Source: Solenopsis invicta
Lineage: Eukaryota; Arthropoda; Insecta; Hymenoptera; Formicidae
Assembly (NCBI RefSeq): GCF_016802725.1
Contig: NC_052673.1
Span: 4,512,037 to 4,576,036 of the forward strand
Length of the DNA: 64,000 nucleotides
Reading direction: 5' to 3'
Made by a program: the position numbers and the translations under genes. Below are positions 34,300-45,547 of this stretch, piece by piece. Numbering within the stretch: position 1 is the first letter of the stretch; the number at the start of each line of letters is the position of its first letter. Under the pieces are notes generated by a model that was not told where the DNA came from, ran no database searches, and was given only the letters and a program-made list of their open reading frames with translations.

Positions 34300-35556
34300 G
34301 GAAAATTGATTTGCGTAACAACTGCTTCGGCAGTCTTGCCCGTAATGCCCGGGTTTCTCACATTTTTTACACTGTATTGCGAGCTAATAGAAGATTTGTT
34401 TTGACGACTCGTATTTAGTTTCTCCTGTGAATGGGTTGTTGCAATTGTTGGGTCCTTTAACCTTTTCCTCTGCTATGGCGCCTGTTATTGCCTCTGTCAG
34501 GGACGTATAGCGCTGGGAGCGTACGAGTAACTTAATGTCCTCGTGTAGACCTGTTTGATAATTGTGAAGGGCCAGCTCTTTTATATTCTCTAGTATCTAT
34601 TTTTGATCAGCGGTGTAGTCTTTTCCTTCTTCCATGGACTCAAATAGCTCCATGGCTAGTTGGTCCACGCGACGGCCAAAATCTTGGACGCTTTCGTTGT
34701 GTCATTATTTTAGCAAGTTAAATTCTATCTGGACGTGGGCTGTACTCTGTTTTCTGAGATACTCTTGTTTGAGTTCTCGTTTGAGTTGGTCGAAATTATG
34801 AATTTCACGCGTTTGAAAGTCGGTCATCGCCTTATCCTTAAACTGTGTGCATAAAATGGCTTCTAGTAACGTGTGCTCCTCGGCGGGGTGAATATTTTTC
34901 ATGGCGTGCGTACTCGCATTTATGAACTCTTTCACGCGGTTGTGTTTGGTACCGTCTATCTCGGATATCATGTTTCTAGCATCTTTAAGCGGTAAAAAGG
35001 TGACCGTGGACCTTCGTTGGTTCCTTATATCCTACGAATACCGGTCGTGCAAATTGTCGAACGCCTGTTCGTAGAAGCTTAATCGGCGGGCAGTATTTCG
35101 CGGAATGCGAGCTTGAGCCTAATCTATTCGCGTTTGTAATCTTCGGATCTCGCGCAAGACGTCTTGTAACGTCAAGTTTGCTTCTGGGTTGGCTGCCAGG
35201 AGGTCTTGCGTGTGGTGCGTTTTACGTGTTGTTGCGGCGTTCGACGGGCCAAAGTTACTCGGTCCCACGGCCGTTTTGACGGAGGAGCGTGCCAATCGAA
35301 AGTTGACATTAAACGGTAGTTCCGTTTCCGTCGCGTTAATATTGTCGTGGTCCATTAGGTTGAAGTCGAGCAATCGAATTTTAAAGGGGCGTTCGGTAAT
35401 TACGTGTGTTGAGTCGTATTTAGCGGAGTCAGTTGTCGCTTTATTTTTGTTGCGGTACGTTTGTTTAAGCGTGCTTTCTTCTACTTCACTTGTGTTAGGT
35501 GGGGCGGATTGTTTGGTTCTTTTTGCGGTCAGTAAGTTGTTTTTCTCATCTGACAT
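34300..35556 (-). pseudogene. Gypsy Gag with zinc knuckles
   Basis: Begins at the Met at 35556 (MSDEKNNLLTAKRTKQSAPP), a hydrophilic N-terminus ending in a helical LTLQDVLREIRRLQTRI segment. A capsid-like block at 34705-34971 (HAMKNIHPAEEHTLLEAILC, FDQLKRELKQEYL) follows after breaks. Two nucleocapsid knuckles follow: CNHCRKQGYTRQEC near 34230 (His replaced by Tyr) and CKKCEKPGHYGQDC near 34340 (intact CCHC spacing). Frames are broken several times. Confidence 0.65.
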
Positions 35557-35639
35557 GTGCGGTACAAGAAGAACGGTAGCGACTTACAGTACGGTGAGAA
35601 TGACTGCTCGCATCTTGTTGTCTCACTCTGCGCTGCGTA

Positions 35640-35880
35640 ATCTGATGCTCGGCGGCTTATCAGCAGGTCAGTAGGTCAGCGTTGGCTTTGTCGACTCTGC
35701 GGGTCGTTGGCTCGTTGACTCAGCGTTTCAGCGGCTCGACGACTCGGTGGCTAGCGGCTCGGTGACTCGTCGCTCGATGGATCCGTGACCTTGTGGCTTG
35801 ATGGCTTTGTAGCTCGATGTTCAACGGCTTTGTGGCTCTGTGGCTCTGCGGTTCAATGGCTTACTGCGTAGGTGGCTCTC
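35640..35880. repeat. Degenerate short tandem repeats in the gypsy leader
   Basis: Repeated GGCTCG/TGACTC/GGCTTTGTGG-type octamers over about 240 bp. No coding meaning evident. Confidence 0.5.
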
Positions 35881-36129
35881 CTTTGATTCTGGCAGGGGTA
35901 TCTCGCCCTGGCTTCCCCTTTCTTTGTTTCTCCGGGTTACCTTTTTTCCGTGATGTCGGGATATAGATCCCACTTCTGACAGCAGTTTTGTTGGGCGGCT
36001 AACGCACGAGGCAAGCCTAAGCTCGCGGACACCAGGGATTTCGAGGTCCGGCGGAGAAGGTTTAAAATGAAAGAGTCCACTTGGCTTCAGATAATGAATA
36101 TAATTGCATTCACAGTCGATTACAACGTA

Positions 36130-37430
36130 TTAGGAGTAGAAATTGAAAACCGCCGTTTTCCAGTAGATGGCGCCAGCGGTAAATGCTGGCGCCAAACGTT
36201 AGATCAAAAATTTTAAATGTAAGGTTGGGCATCTGGCAACAATTCCTTATCATTGCAGTTGTGAATTTTTATCGGCGTTATATATTTTTTTGTGATCGAA
36301 AATGTCGAAATTTGTGCCCAATAAGCGTCATTTGCGGGAAGTTTTGGTTTTTGCCTTCAATTCGAAAAAATCTGCGGCTGAGGCGCGTCGAATGATTGTA
36401 AAAACTTATGGTAAGGCTTTCATTAGTGAAAGAACGTGTCGAGAATGGTTTCAACGCTTCAAAAGTGGTGATTTCGGCGTAGAAGACAAGGAGCGTCCCG
36501 GACAGGTGAAAAAGTTTGAAGACGCACAATTGGAAACATTACTGAATGCAGATTCATCTCAAACGCAACAGGAGCTTGCAGATTCATTGGGCGTGACTCA
36601 ACAAGCTATTTCACATCGTTTGAAAACCATGAGAATGATCCAAAAGCATGGACACTGGGTGCCATACGAATTAAAGCCGAGAGACGTCGAACGGCGTTTT
36701 TTCGCGTGCGAACAGCTGCTCCAACGGCAAAAACGGAAGGGTTTTCTGCATCGTATTGTAACCGGCGATGAAAAGTGGATCCATTATGATAGTCCAAAGC
36801 GAAAAAAATCGTGGGGCTACCGCGGCCATGCATCAACATCGACGGCCAAGCCAAACATCAATGGCTCGAAGCTCATGCTGTGTATTTGGTGGGACCAGCT
36901 CGGCGTGATTTATTATGAGCTGTTGTAACCGGGTAAAACCATCACAAGAGCTCGCTACCGAACGCAACTAATGTGTTTGAGCCGAGTATTGCAGGAAAAA
37001 CGGCCACAATACGAGCAAAGACAAGAAAAAGTGATGTTGCTGCACGACAGCGCTCGGCCACATGTTGCTCAGGTCGTTAAAACCTATCTGGAAACATTGA
37101 AATGGGACGTCTTACCTCATCCGCCGTATTCTCCTGACATCGCCCCTTCAGATTACCACTTGTTCCGATCAATGGCGCATGGCCTGGCTGAGCAGCACTT
37201 CCATTATTACGAAGAGGCCAAAAACTGGGGGGGGGGCCAAAAACTCGATTCGTGGATCGCCGCAAAAAACGAGCAGTTTTTTCGACGCGGGATTCGTATG
37301 CTGCCCGAAAGGTGGGAGAAAGTAGTGGCCAGCGATGGACAATACTTTCAAGAATAAGTATGTAACCATTTTTCAACAATCAATCCTCAAATTTTAACAA
37401 AAAACGGCGGTTTTCAATTTGTACTCCTAA
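36130..37430 (+). mobile_element. mariner element, TA duplication, nearly intact
   Basis: 1,301 bp. TIRs TTAGGAGTAGAAATTGAAAA and complement (about 30 bp, continuing CCGCCGTTTT), with TA at 36128-36129 and 37431-37432. Inserted in the gypsy LTR. It encodes one transposase interrupted by a single stop. Confidence 0.9.
36302..37357 (+). pseudogene. mariner transposase (DD34D) with one premature stop
   Basis: About 350 codons in one frame. The N-terminal helix-turn-helix region includes SAAEARRMIVKTYG and RTCREWFQRFKSGDF; a second HTH includes TQQELADSLGVTQQAI. The WVPYELK linker is at residues 119-125. Catalytic residues are all visible: TGDEKWIHYD (Asp156), LHDSARPH and YSPDIAPSDYHLF. A TAA at 36926-36928 (likely a former CAA) interrupts after YYELL; the frame continues unchanged to 37357. 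A run of G at 37228-37234 lies within the late EEAKNW region without breaking the frame. Otherwise intact, so a recent insertion. Confidence 0.9.
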
Positions 37431-37775
37431 TAATTACTCCTAATGTAGCTGCGGATACGACGCGACACACGGTTGTTCACACGACTTCACTGATTATTCT
37501 TCGTTGTTTGGTCGTTTGGGCGCTCCTTTCGTACAAGGGTGATTGCGCTAAGCCGTTGCTTGGCGTAATCGTTCGTCAGCATTTTCGTGACACGGTTAGT
37601 CCAAGTGTCCACGGGTTTTCGAGATTTTGGGCTCCGTGTTGCGAAAATGCTTTACATTTGTGGCATGATAACCTCATTTGGTTGTCATGCCTCGTGTATT
37701 TCTTAATTATAACATTTATGTGGCATGGTAACCTTTTTTGGTTGCCATGCCTTGCGTTATTGCTAAGCTATAACA

Positions 37776-38589
37776 AAACGATAATCTTACATTGTAAACA
37801 ATTTACATATTTATAAGATTTATTTCATTATAATAAATTGTAATTAATATGTATTAAATTTACCTTAATTAATAATTTTATAAGTTATAGTTTATTAAGT
37901 CAGTGAAGACGTAGCAATGAATGCGCTACTACTTCTAAGAGTCAACTTATAAAACTAGAAATATTACAAACATTAGAACAACGTATACTTCTTTATTTTG
38001 TCATTATAAACTAAGTCTAAGCGTTCAATCATAAAAAGTATTCATTACAATAAAAGTAAAGCCACAACAGTCATGGCTTAGAATCAATTTTAAAAAAGCA
38101 AAATACATTCTGTCTACAAAAAAATTTACATGGGACAAGGATATATATAAAGGTAAAAATAAGTTTGTTTATGCGCATTTGGCTTAAGTAACTTTATTTT
38201 GTAATCACATTTATATATATATTGTACTTTATAGATTTTGAACTATAACATTGTCAAAATTTGATACGCAGCTGCATTCAAAGAAGAGTGATGTAAAATC
38301 TCTCTATAAATGTTTAAATCATACGGAAACTAACAGAAATAATTAAAATAAAAATGATATTCATAAAACCAACATTATAGTCCTTAGCAAAAATTCTCCT
38401 TAAACTCCAGTGGTAAATTGCAATTTCCATTCAAAATTGAATGAAAATTAGCTTTTTCCTTTAAAAATTTTATATTTCTATTGAGATATTGCCATTGGCC
38501 AATGGCTATGTAATTTTACCATTGGGATATTTAACATTACTTATGGCAATCTGATATTTTCATTGAGGTAAATTTTCTTTGGCTAAGGA
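37776..38589. other. AT-rich interval without a gene
   Basis: AT-rich DNA. From about 38400 onward short CCATTG/CAATGG motifs occur in both orientations, leading into the duplication below. Confidence 0.4.
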
Positions 38590-38810
38590 AAACATGATAT
38601 TTCCATTTACTTTTCCATTCATTAATGGAAATATTTGTTTATCATTAAAAGATTTAGCATTGCCCAATGGAAGTTAAATATTTCCATTGACGTGAATTTC
38701 CCTTGTCGAAAGAAAGCGCAACATATCCATTTACTCTTCTATTCATTGATGGAAATATTTGTTTACCATTAAAAAATTTAGCATTGCCCAATGGAAGTTA
38801 ATATTTCCAT
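38590..38810. repeat. Imperfect tandem duplication, about 127 bp
   Basis: ATGGAAATATTTGTTTA, AGCATTGCCCAATGGAAGTT and AATATTTCCATT occur twice, the copies starting near 38590 and 38717. Subterminal-repeat style, perhaps part of a MITE. Confidence 0.5.
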
Positions 38811-38865
38811 TAAAAAGTTTGTAGCGCAAATATCATCATTGCCATTTCATTGCATTTTCTTTTAT

Positions 38866-39073
38866 GTACACGGTAATTGATTCTGTTCCTCGGAAAAGTT
38901 TCCAAATTGAGAATTTGCTATATGTCTTTCTACATTCAGTTCATGATTAACGTAACATAAGCTCCTAGTCGTAGTCATTATATTAATCATATAAACTGTG
39001 AGTATGTAAAAAGATGGTTACTTCTTAGTTTGGAAAATTTTCTGAGGGATAGAATCAATTACCGTAGGTGTAC
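38866..39073. mobile_element. Hairpin MITE, family A copy 2 (diverged)
   Basis: Same layout as 1037-1247: GTACACGGTAATTGATTCTG mirrored by CAGAATCAATTACCG-like sequence, with inner TTCAGTTCATGATTAACGTA shared with copy 1. Arms diverged from each other. Confidence 0.65.
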
Positions 39074-39362
39074 TTAATTATTCCGCGAGACTCCATTTGC
39101 AATAGTAACGCATTCGTACGAAATACGCATTTGGCGCGCGTCTACGAGCAGCGACGCATTAACCGATTATTGGCTGATCACGAGCGCGCATAGAGGACAG
39201 GACTGCGCTAGCCATGTATTACTACGCGCCGATCGAGGGAAAGCGAGCGAGACGAGCACGTGTACAGCAAGCGCCGGCATTGCAATATAATGATTATTAA
39301 TTGTGACCGTAAGAATTAAGATTCGAGAAGAAGAGAAAGCGATTCTCTTATCGCGGATACTC

Positions 39363-39408
39363 TTGTGCGCCGTTCGGGCTAAAATATTTTAGCCCGAATG
39401 GCGCACAA
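39363..39408. repeat. 46-bp near-perfect palindrome
   Basis: TTGTGCGCCGTTCGGGCTAA followed by its complement, centred on AATATT, with a single G/T mismatch pair. Confidence 0.75.
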
Positions 39409-39817
39409 ATATATGAGAGAAAATACATCGTCTCAATAACTTAACCTTGTTACTGAATCTCTTTCACTTGTCCAGTCTTGTGGATAATTATACTGTGAGC
39501 GCGCGATGTGTAAACAATTATATGTACTAGCTGCAGTAATACAAGTCATTACGAGATCGGTAAGTCTATTTATTTATTTATTTATTTCTTGAATATTTAA
39601 AGTACGTATATGTTATGGATAAAGTTTGCATGACGGACAGTGTCAGCTTTGGTCAACGCGACTGCTCAAAGTTGTGTAAAATGCTTGAAGTGGAGGTCAT
39701 AAACTATCGTAAAGCGAGGTGTCCACTACAGACAGGGCGGGAAGGAACGTAGGCCCACCCGCTTGCATCCCCCGCGCACGCGCGCGCGTGTATGTGTGTG
39801 TACGTGTACTTATAGAC

Positions 39818-39872
<55 letters not shown>

Positions 39873-40626
39873 GACGTGCAGTTTTTTTTGCCTCGCCACT
39901 TCATCTCTCCGCTTATGCGAAGAGCAAAGGTGCGCATACGGTGTTTAAATAAATGCGTTTCATTGCTGCACGGGGCACCCTCGACGGTGTGAAAACACTC
40001 AGGAAGTACTCCGTTCGCCTCGACCAGCCAACGGGGCTTTCCTCGCTAGCGACACGGTCGCGCGCTCCGTTTTGTTTTGTTGTTTACTCGCCTTCTTCGA
40101 TTTCGCATCTCACAGCGGGCGGACATATTTTGAGCAATTCTGAATTTATTAATCTATTTATGAACGAAAATCAATTCTTCAAGAAGGATTATTGTTCAAG
40201 CGATTGGTGTCAAAAAAGCTAAACCCTAGACAGCGAGTTTTATTGATATTCAAGCTATCTACAGTAGCTGCCAAAGAAGCTGAATCTCGGAGTTCGATTT
40301 AAAGAGTTTACTGCGTAGATCTACCTTCTGGCCTTTTTACTTAATGTTAGCGTTTGTCTGAAGATTAACGAAATCTGACAGACACCTCAGTTTGTTTTAC
40401 TCTCTCTCTCTCTTTTTCTCTTTTTTTCTCATTGTTTATTGAGAGTTCGTCTGAAGATCTTAAAGATCTTACTGACAAATATTCAGTCTCGTTTTATATT
40501 CATTACTTTATCAAAAATATTATTATTAAACTTTATTAAGTTTTCACTAAAGACTCGAAGTTATATATAAAAAATTAATTTAGGTTTCACGATTTTTTCT
40601 TTATTATTTGTTCTCGTGTTTATATT
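39409..40626. other. Non-coding interval with microsatellites
   Basis: A long (TA)n at about 39822-39869 preceded by CGCG/TGTG repeats, a (TATT) run near 39568 and a CT tract near 40400. ORFs across the TA tract are artefacts. No gene. Confidence 0.45.
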
Positions 40627-40828
40627 TGTAACGTTACGCCTCTCCACCGCGCCACCACTCCGGTCCAAACGCCGAACGCAACACGTAAGACCGAACACGT
40701 GCACGCGCTCAGCTAAGCTTGCCGCGATCACGCGCTACCATGCGTGCCGCGCGCCGCGTTCGGCAAGCGTCCCTACTCCGGCCGGCCCCACCGCGCGCGC
40801 TGATGGGTACTTGCGACCGCGCGGACTG

Positions 40829-40838
40829 CTATATAAGC
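40829..40838 (+). promoter_or_regulatory. TATA box in the solo LTR
   Basis: CTATATAAGC about 200 bp into the LTR, followed by CCGACAGCGGGCAGCCGAGA, which suits an LTR core promoter with transcription starting about 30 bp downstream. Inference from position. Confidence 0.5.
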
Positions 40839-41612
40839 CGACAGCGGGCAGCCGAGAAGAGATCCTTCCGAACACCTGATCTCCTCGGATCATCTCCAGC
40901 GCTGGGCATACTCGGCGCCTCCTAGCTCGGGGATTCTCGAGCACCTCCTCGGGAACGGGCATTCTCGTTCCAACCTTCCCGCGACGGGTATAACCGTCGT
41001 CCCCGAGGCCGGGTATGCTCGGCCACTCCGATCCGCTCCGCCGTGCGACGGACAGTTTCGGCATTCTCGTCGCGCGACCAATCAAGACCGTTCCGCCAGA
41101 CGACGGGCATTCTCGTACGTCCGACCCGGTCCAATCCGCATCCGTTACCCCGTGCGGCGGGAATTCTTACCGCACGACTTATCCGTTCCGTTCAGCCGGA
41201 CGACGGGCATTCTCGTCGTCCGGCGGCTCCGACCAGACCGTTCCGAGTGTCCCCAGGAATTCTCGGGGACCGTCCACGCCGACATCGCTCCCGTGTCCGC
41301 TTACCGTACCTCCCGGGGTGCTAGCCCCGCGAGATGAGGCCGAACCGGCCGACACCGTCGACAAAACTCGCGCAGCGCGAAACTGTCCGTCGCGCCGCGA
41401 GCCGTCGAATCCGAGACCGTAACCGGTCCGCCGCCCGGACCAATCACGGCCCGAACACGGCATTAGAGTTCGCCGCCGCGCGACCACTCTAAATACGGAT
41501 ACCGTACGCTTAGAGCGTAAGCCGAATCCGTCCGTATATCGCACGACTCATCCGAGTCCGTACACTTCCATAACCGCGAATCCGTTCTGGTATAGCACGT
41601 TCCGCCGCGAGT

Positions 41613-41614
<2 letters not shown>

Positions 41615-41671
<57 letters not shown>
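41615..41671. repeat. (TA)n microsatellite in the solo LTR
   Basis: About 27 TA units; interrupts otherwise GC-rich LTR. Confidence 0.9.
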
Positions 41672-41674
<3 letters not shown>

Positions 41675-42090
41675 ATTGAACCGAGCAACCCCGATTGCTA
41701 CCTCCGAGCGCATAGCGCAACGAATGTGTCCGTCCGTTTACTTCGCTACTTGAAGCCGTTCCTTCTTTGTACCTAGATATTAAGTACGCCGCGAATCCCT
41801 TGTGACCGTTCTCTTAGTTTCACGCGGGCCGACGACCGCGCAATTAAGCACTCCAGTGCCGTAATACCATTCGTGGAGCTCAGTATTGTCCGATAACGAC
41901 ATCGGAACTGTATGATTATTTTTGTATTAGACCAACGTCTCAAAATATATTTACACTATATCGTTTTCACTAACAAACCACGGCGTTATCATTTGACACG
42001 AACCCGGACAATCCGGCGAGCACATCGGAGCATTCGATCCTGACTCCATTCCCAGCAACCAACCGACACCGGGAAACTACCAGCGTTACA

Positions 42091-43379
42091 TATTATTATA
42101 ATTAATTTAAATATTTATATAATATTTCCTTATTTTTTTATTGTATTAAGATTACTACTTTTTTTAATTGTTTAATAAATTATTTTGTCTCATTTTTTAC
42201 TACGCTGCAAATTTGTTTTAAATAACTTTTATTTATTAAATGACTAAATTTCAAACAACCGGACCGGGCACTAAGCAAGAGAGAGCGAGATCTCCGGCGG
42301 GACTAAATTACGTGTTTGATATTATTTTATTTATTAGCGGCTTATTTGCATGTTAAATCGGGCGCCTTGTCGAGCGTCGCCAGGAAGCAGCAACGGCGAG
42401 GAATATCGATTGCAGCGAGAGGAAGCGGGAACGATCGTTCAAGACCGGCACGCTTCGAACCGCCGACGAAATGGGAGAAAGACCAAAGCGAGAGATAGGC
42501 GCCGCGAGAGAGAAACTCGGAAGATGCACAAAGAGAACAGTCAGGCTAGAACGGACAAATGGCCAGGTCAAGGGCCGTCGGATGCCGGTTGGCCGCCCAG
42601 AAGAATAGCGACAGAGAATCGTCGCTTAGAGAGTATGCAGCTGCCGTCCGCGAGGACGACGAGAGCGGCGAAAATATCAGATGCCAAAGGGGACCACACA
42701 ACACCTGCGGAGACCCGGCACTGTGCAGTCGTAACGCCTCAACTAGATAAGGGCGGCCGCTGATAGGCAGCGCAGCTACGCGAAAGGATATCGCGCACTC
42801 TGTGGGAGGGGTTGCGCCCATTGATCATGCATTGAACGCGATTCTCCTGGCTTTTGCGTGCGACCCGGCGATCCGTGTGCGTGCTAGAGTAAAAGAACGA
42901 TTGATATCGGCCTAAGCTATAGGAGGATGTGTCAGGCTCGGACGAGTTTCCGCAGATTTACGGAACGGAGGAGAGACGGTGCCGTCGTCGAGGTGACCCT
43001 TCTAAGCGTTGTGTAAAGCCACGAGCTGCCCGTGCCAACTCGCTCGTGCTCTAAGGTAGAGCCATTGTTGTTAGTGAGTGATTGCGTCCGCCGCGTGGCA
43101 ATTGACGCACCTTTTTGGTAATTAGCGGACAATCCACCTCAAGCACGAGACGCTGTCGTGTCATTCAGCTATCGGCTGCCGCATTTTACGTTAGCTGTTC
43201 TGCCGTGGAAACTCGCGGACGACCAGCTTTCCCGGAAGCCGCAAAGCCCTCGCGCACGTGCGCGAGTCGTGCCGCGGTCATGATCGCACGGCTGCCGGAT
43301 ATATCAGTGCGTCTTTTTACAGCGCGTTGTTGGAATAATTGGTTCTCGTTCACGATGACTGCATTGTCGTCAGCCTGTA
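42091..43379. other. AT-rich then GC-rich non-coding DNA
   Basis: AT-rich to about 42240, then GC-rich up to the Mutator element. The longest frames (42350-42763 and the opposite strand 42546-42821) are Arg/Thr-rich without recognisable motifs and mirror base composition. A host exon cannot be excluded but is not supported. Confidence 0.35.
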
Positions 43380-43388
43380 CTTTTTCGT

Positions 43389-44441
43389 ATGAGCGTGAAA
43401 CTGGCAGCCAGACCTAGAAGCCAGCCAGGGACAAATAGGGTGCCGGGGCCCCGTAAATAAAAAGTGATTAGAATTACAAAAAAATCAATTGTTAGCCAAT
43501 GCTGCGCTCAAAGTAACAACAGATACGACATTATTTCAACGAGAAATCATAGGATTAATAATAAAATAAAATAAACTAATTTAACAGTCTGATATGATAA
43601 CAGTAAATACCAAAGATAAACGCATACCCGTAGAGAGTCGAAAAAAATCACAGACACACTTTTGAGTGAGCATAAAACGACGGAGTAGCGATCAAAGCGA
43701 TGACGGCTCTATTGTTTATTTAAAAAATTATATAGCAATTTACTTATGTAGCAGCCAAACACGAACGCATACCCGTAGAAAATCGAAAGAAATTGCAAGT
43801 ACTTTATAAAGTGAGTACGGCACGATGACGACAATCTGGGGACGGTTTCAATTGTTTGTTAAAAAAATAGATAACGTTCGCCAACATCTGAGTAGTCCAG
43901 TTGTACGCATAAGTAATTTAATTGTTTTTTGTCCGCTTTTGATTGTATCCAGAATCACGACGAGAACGTGGCGGACTATGGTTCCGTTTTTTTTGGGAAG
44001 GTTTTTTAAATAAAAAAAAATTTTTCTTTGTTTTTAAAGTTTTGTATCTTTTTGTTTTTTTTTTCTTTAAAATTTGTTTTATTTAATTTAAAAATCTTTC
44101 TTATTTTCTCTATTGCCTCTTTTTTTGGAATTTTTTTGTTTATCACTCGAAATTATGAGGTGCAGAAATGCTGCAAATTCATATGTGTCTTTAAAGTGAA
44201 ACGGAGTGCTCTCTGATCTTTTCAAATATTCCGAATTAAATTTTTCAGATTTTATTAAATGTGGTTCAGTATTTGATAAGATCATGTGTCGACATTTCGT
44301 TGTCCTTTTTTGTGTTCTTTTATTTGAGACGGAATTTGCAAGACATCTTGCAATGCCTTTAGGGGCCGTGCTCATGTCGTTTTCCGAAAATCGAATGTAA
44401 GATCCGGAGACAATTACGTATGCCCACGTGCATACGTGTAA
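43389..44441. repeat. Left terminal inverted repeat, about 1 kb
   Basis: Matches the complement of 50339-51359 throughout, e.g. GCCAGCCAGGGAC near the end, ACGCATACCCGTAGA near 43620 and 43767, ATGACGACAATCTGGGGACG at 43825, and on to CGTATGCCCACGTG near 44420. The inner part covers the last ~110 codons of the protease gene. Confidence 0.85.
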
Positions 44442-45521
44442 CCCACAATTTCTGCCTACATCATTTTTTACTATTTGTGAGCGTACGTCTTGTGGAATGT
44501 GTAATGTCCGTTCTTTCCAATGGTGTCCATTAATATCAAGATGTTCTTGTATAAAGTGGCATATTCTATGGAAAATTTTTTCATTTGGATTACCATGTAA
44601 AGAATCTAAATGAATGATACTCTTTCGCGAATGGACTATCACGAGAAGGGTCCAGTGAGCCGCACAATGAACTGGTATCAACCACACGAGGTAGTCTCAT
44701 ACTGCATTTTGAGTTGCCCGTTTGTTATATCTGATGCTTACGAATTCTTGCGTTAATATGCTCTTGCAAAAATGGATATCAAAACATAAAAGGGAAAAGT
44801 TCTTATTTTTAGCAATTTCGGGTAAGAGACTAAAAAATGCGTTTATGACAACATCATCGAGATATTGTTCTGCAGATTGAAATGGCATCAAGGTTCTAAA
44901 ATTTTAACCTTCAACAATATGCCTATTGATGTATTTCCTTAAATCGGGAAATCCATCAGGATATGTCAATTCTGCATTAAACAACATCTCATCTGCTGTT
45001 GTTTCTGTCATATTATGTTCTAACTTGCATTTTTTTAAATTATCTTGCGTATCATTGTTTTCGCAAACTGATATAACCTCTTTACATTGCCCAATCATGT
45101 ACTTATTGATTTTGATAAATTTTGAATATTTTAAAACTTTAGTTATTCGCTTTGACTTCTTCCACGTTTCTACAGTATCATTTTTGTCATCGCTGTCTCG
45201 GACTTGTTCCTTGCAACGCGTACTTTTGAGTGAAAATTGTCGTTCCTTTAATCTTGCTTCAATTATTTTAAAATTTTGCATAATGAAGCGCGGTATAGAA
45301 ACACGTGTTTTTCCTTCCAATATTTGATGTTTCAAGATTTTAAAATAATTCTCCACAGGAGCATTACTGTTGCGACTCAAGTGAAACTGTGCTATACACG
45401 TAGCTGACCATAACGGGAAATACGGCATTAAAAATTCCGCAACGGGGTCAAAGAATTCCTTAGAAAAAAACGGATTTGGTTTTGAACCAATTTTGCTATT
45501 TTCACGTTCACTCATCTCCAT
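44088..45521 (-). pseudogene. Transposase C-terminus joined to Ulp1-like SUMO/ubiquitin protease
   Basis: One frame from 45521 to 44088 interrupted by just two stops (44904-44906 and about 44694-44696). First part: PYFPLWSATCIAQFHL then SNAPVENYFKILKHQILEGK, with Glu57 of PVENYF the likely third catalytic residue of the Mutator DDE. Second part: YLDDVVINAFFSLLPEIAK, the usual start of Ulp1/C48 proteases, then VHCAAHWTLLVIV (catalytic His), IIHLDSLHGNP (Asp) and IVKNDVGRNCGLHVCTWAYV (Cys). The triad is complete. The C-terminal ~110 residues lie inside the left TIR and are therefore also present, inverted, at 50405-50698. Known Ulp1 enzymes remove SUMO; what this one acts on is unknown. Confidence 0.8.
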
Positions 45522-45547
45522 TTTTTAAAAGCAAGATAATAAGGCTA

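Larger units (their letters stand above)
32285..37775 (-). mobile_element. Gypsy-type LTR retrotransposon, truncated 3' half
   Basis: Minus-strand order LTR, leader, gag with zinc knuckles, aspartic protease, reverse transcriptase. RT is cut just before the YxDD box at the foldback arm; RNase H, integrase and the second LTR are absent. It carries a 409-bp MITE (32882-33290) and a mariner (36130-37430). No envelope-like frame is seen. Decayed, not functional. Confidence 0.75.
35989..37775 (-). mobile_element. Gypsy 5' LTR, interrupted by mariner
   Basis: On the minus strand it starts TGTTATAGCTTAGC (at 37775) and ends CCCAACA (35989), just upstream of GTCAGAAGTGGGATC, which has the look of an insect gypsy primer-binding region. 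Removing the 1.3-kb mariner leaves about 0.48 kb. The second LTR is missing, so the borders rest on the TG/CA ends and position only. Confidence 0.5.
40627..42090 (+). mobile_element. Solo LTR with TATT target duplication
   Basis: Starts TGTAACGTTACG and ends AGCGTTACA, giving perfect inverted ends TGTAACG/CGTTACA. Flanked by TATT at 40623-40626 and 42091-42094. 1,464 bp, GC-rich, with a TATA box near 40830 and a (TA)n microsatellite inside. Several dispersed GGGCATTCTCGT motifs lie between 40880 and 41220. No coding sequence; the internal retroelement has been lost by LTR recombination. Family (gypsy or Bel/Pao) undetermined. Confidence 0.75.

Noticed and set aside
33033..34418. Several plus-strand ORFs of 80-140 codons
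   Set aside because: They lie opposite the gypsy gag/protease frames or inside the 32882-33290 MITE and show no protein motifs of their own.
39704..39948. ORFs rich in Tyr-Ile across TA microsatellites (also at 61108-61293)
   Set aside because: Translation of dinucleotide repeats, not genes.
40616..41544. Overlapping GC-rich ORFs on both strands
   Set aside because: All inside the solo LTR; open frames on both strands in all phases reflect GC-rich composition.
42350..42821. A 137-codon Arg-rich frame as a possible host exon
   Set aside because: No motif, no splice context I could defend, and an equally long antisense frame.
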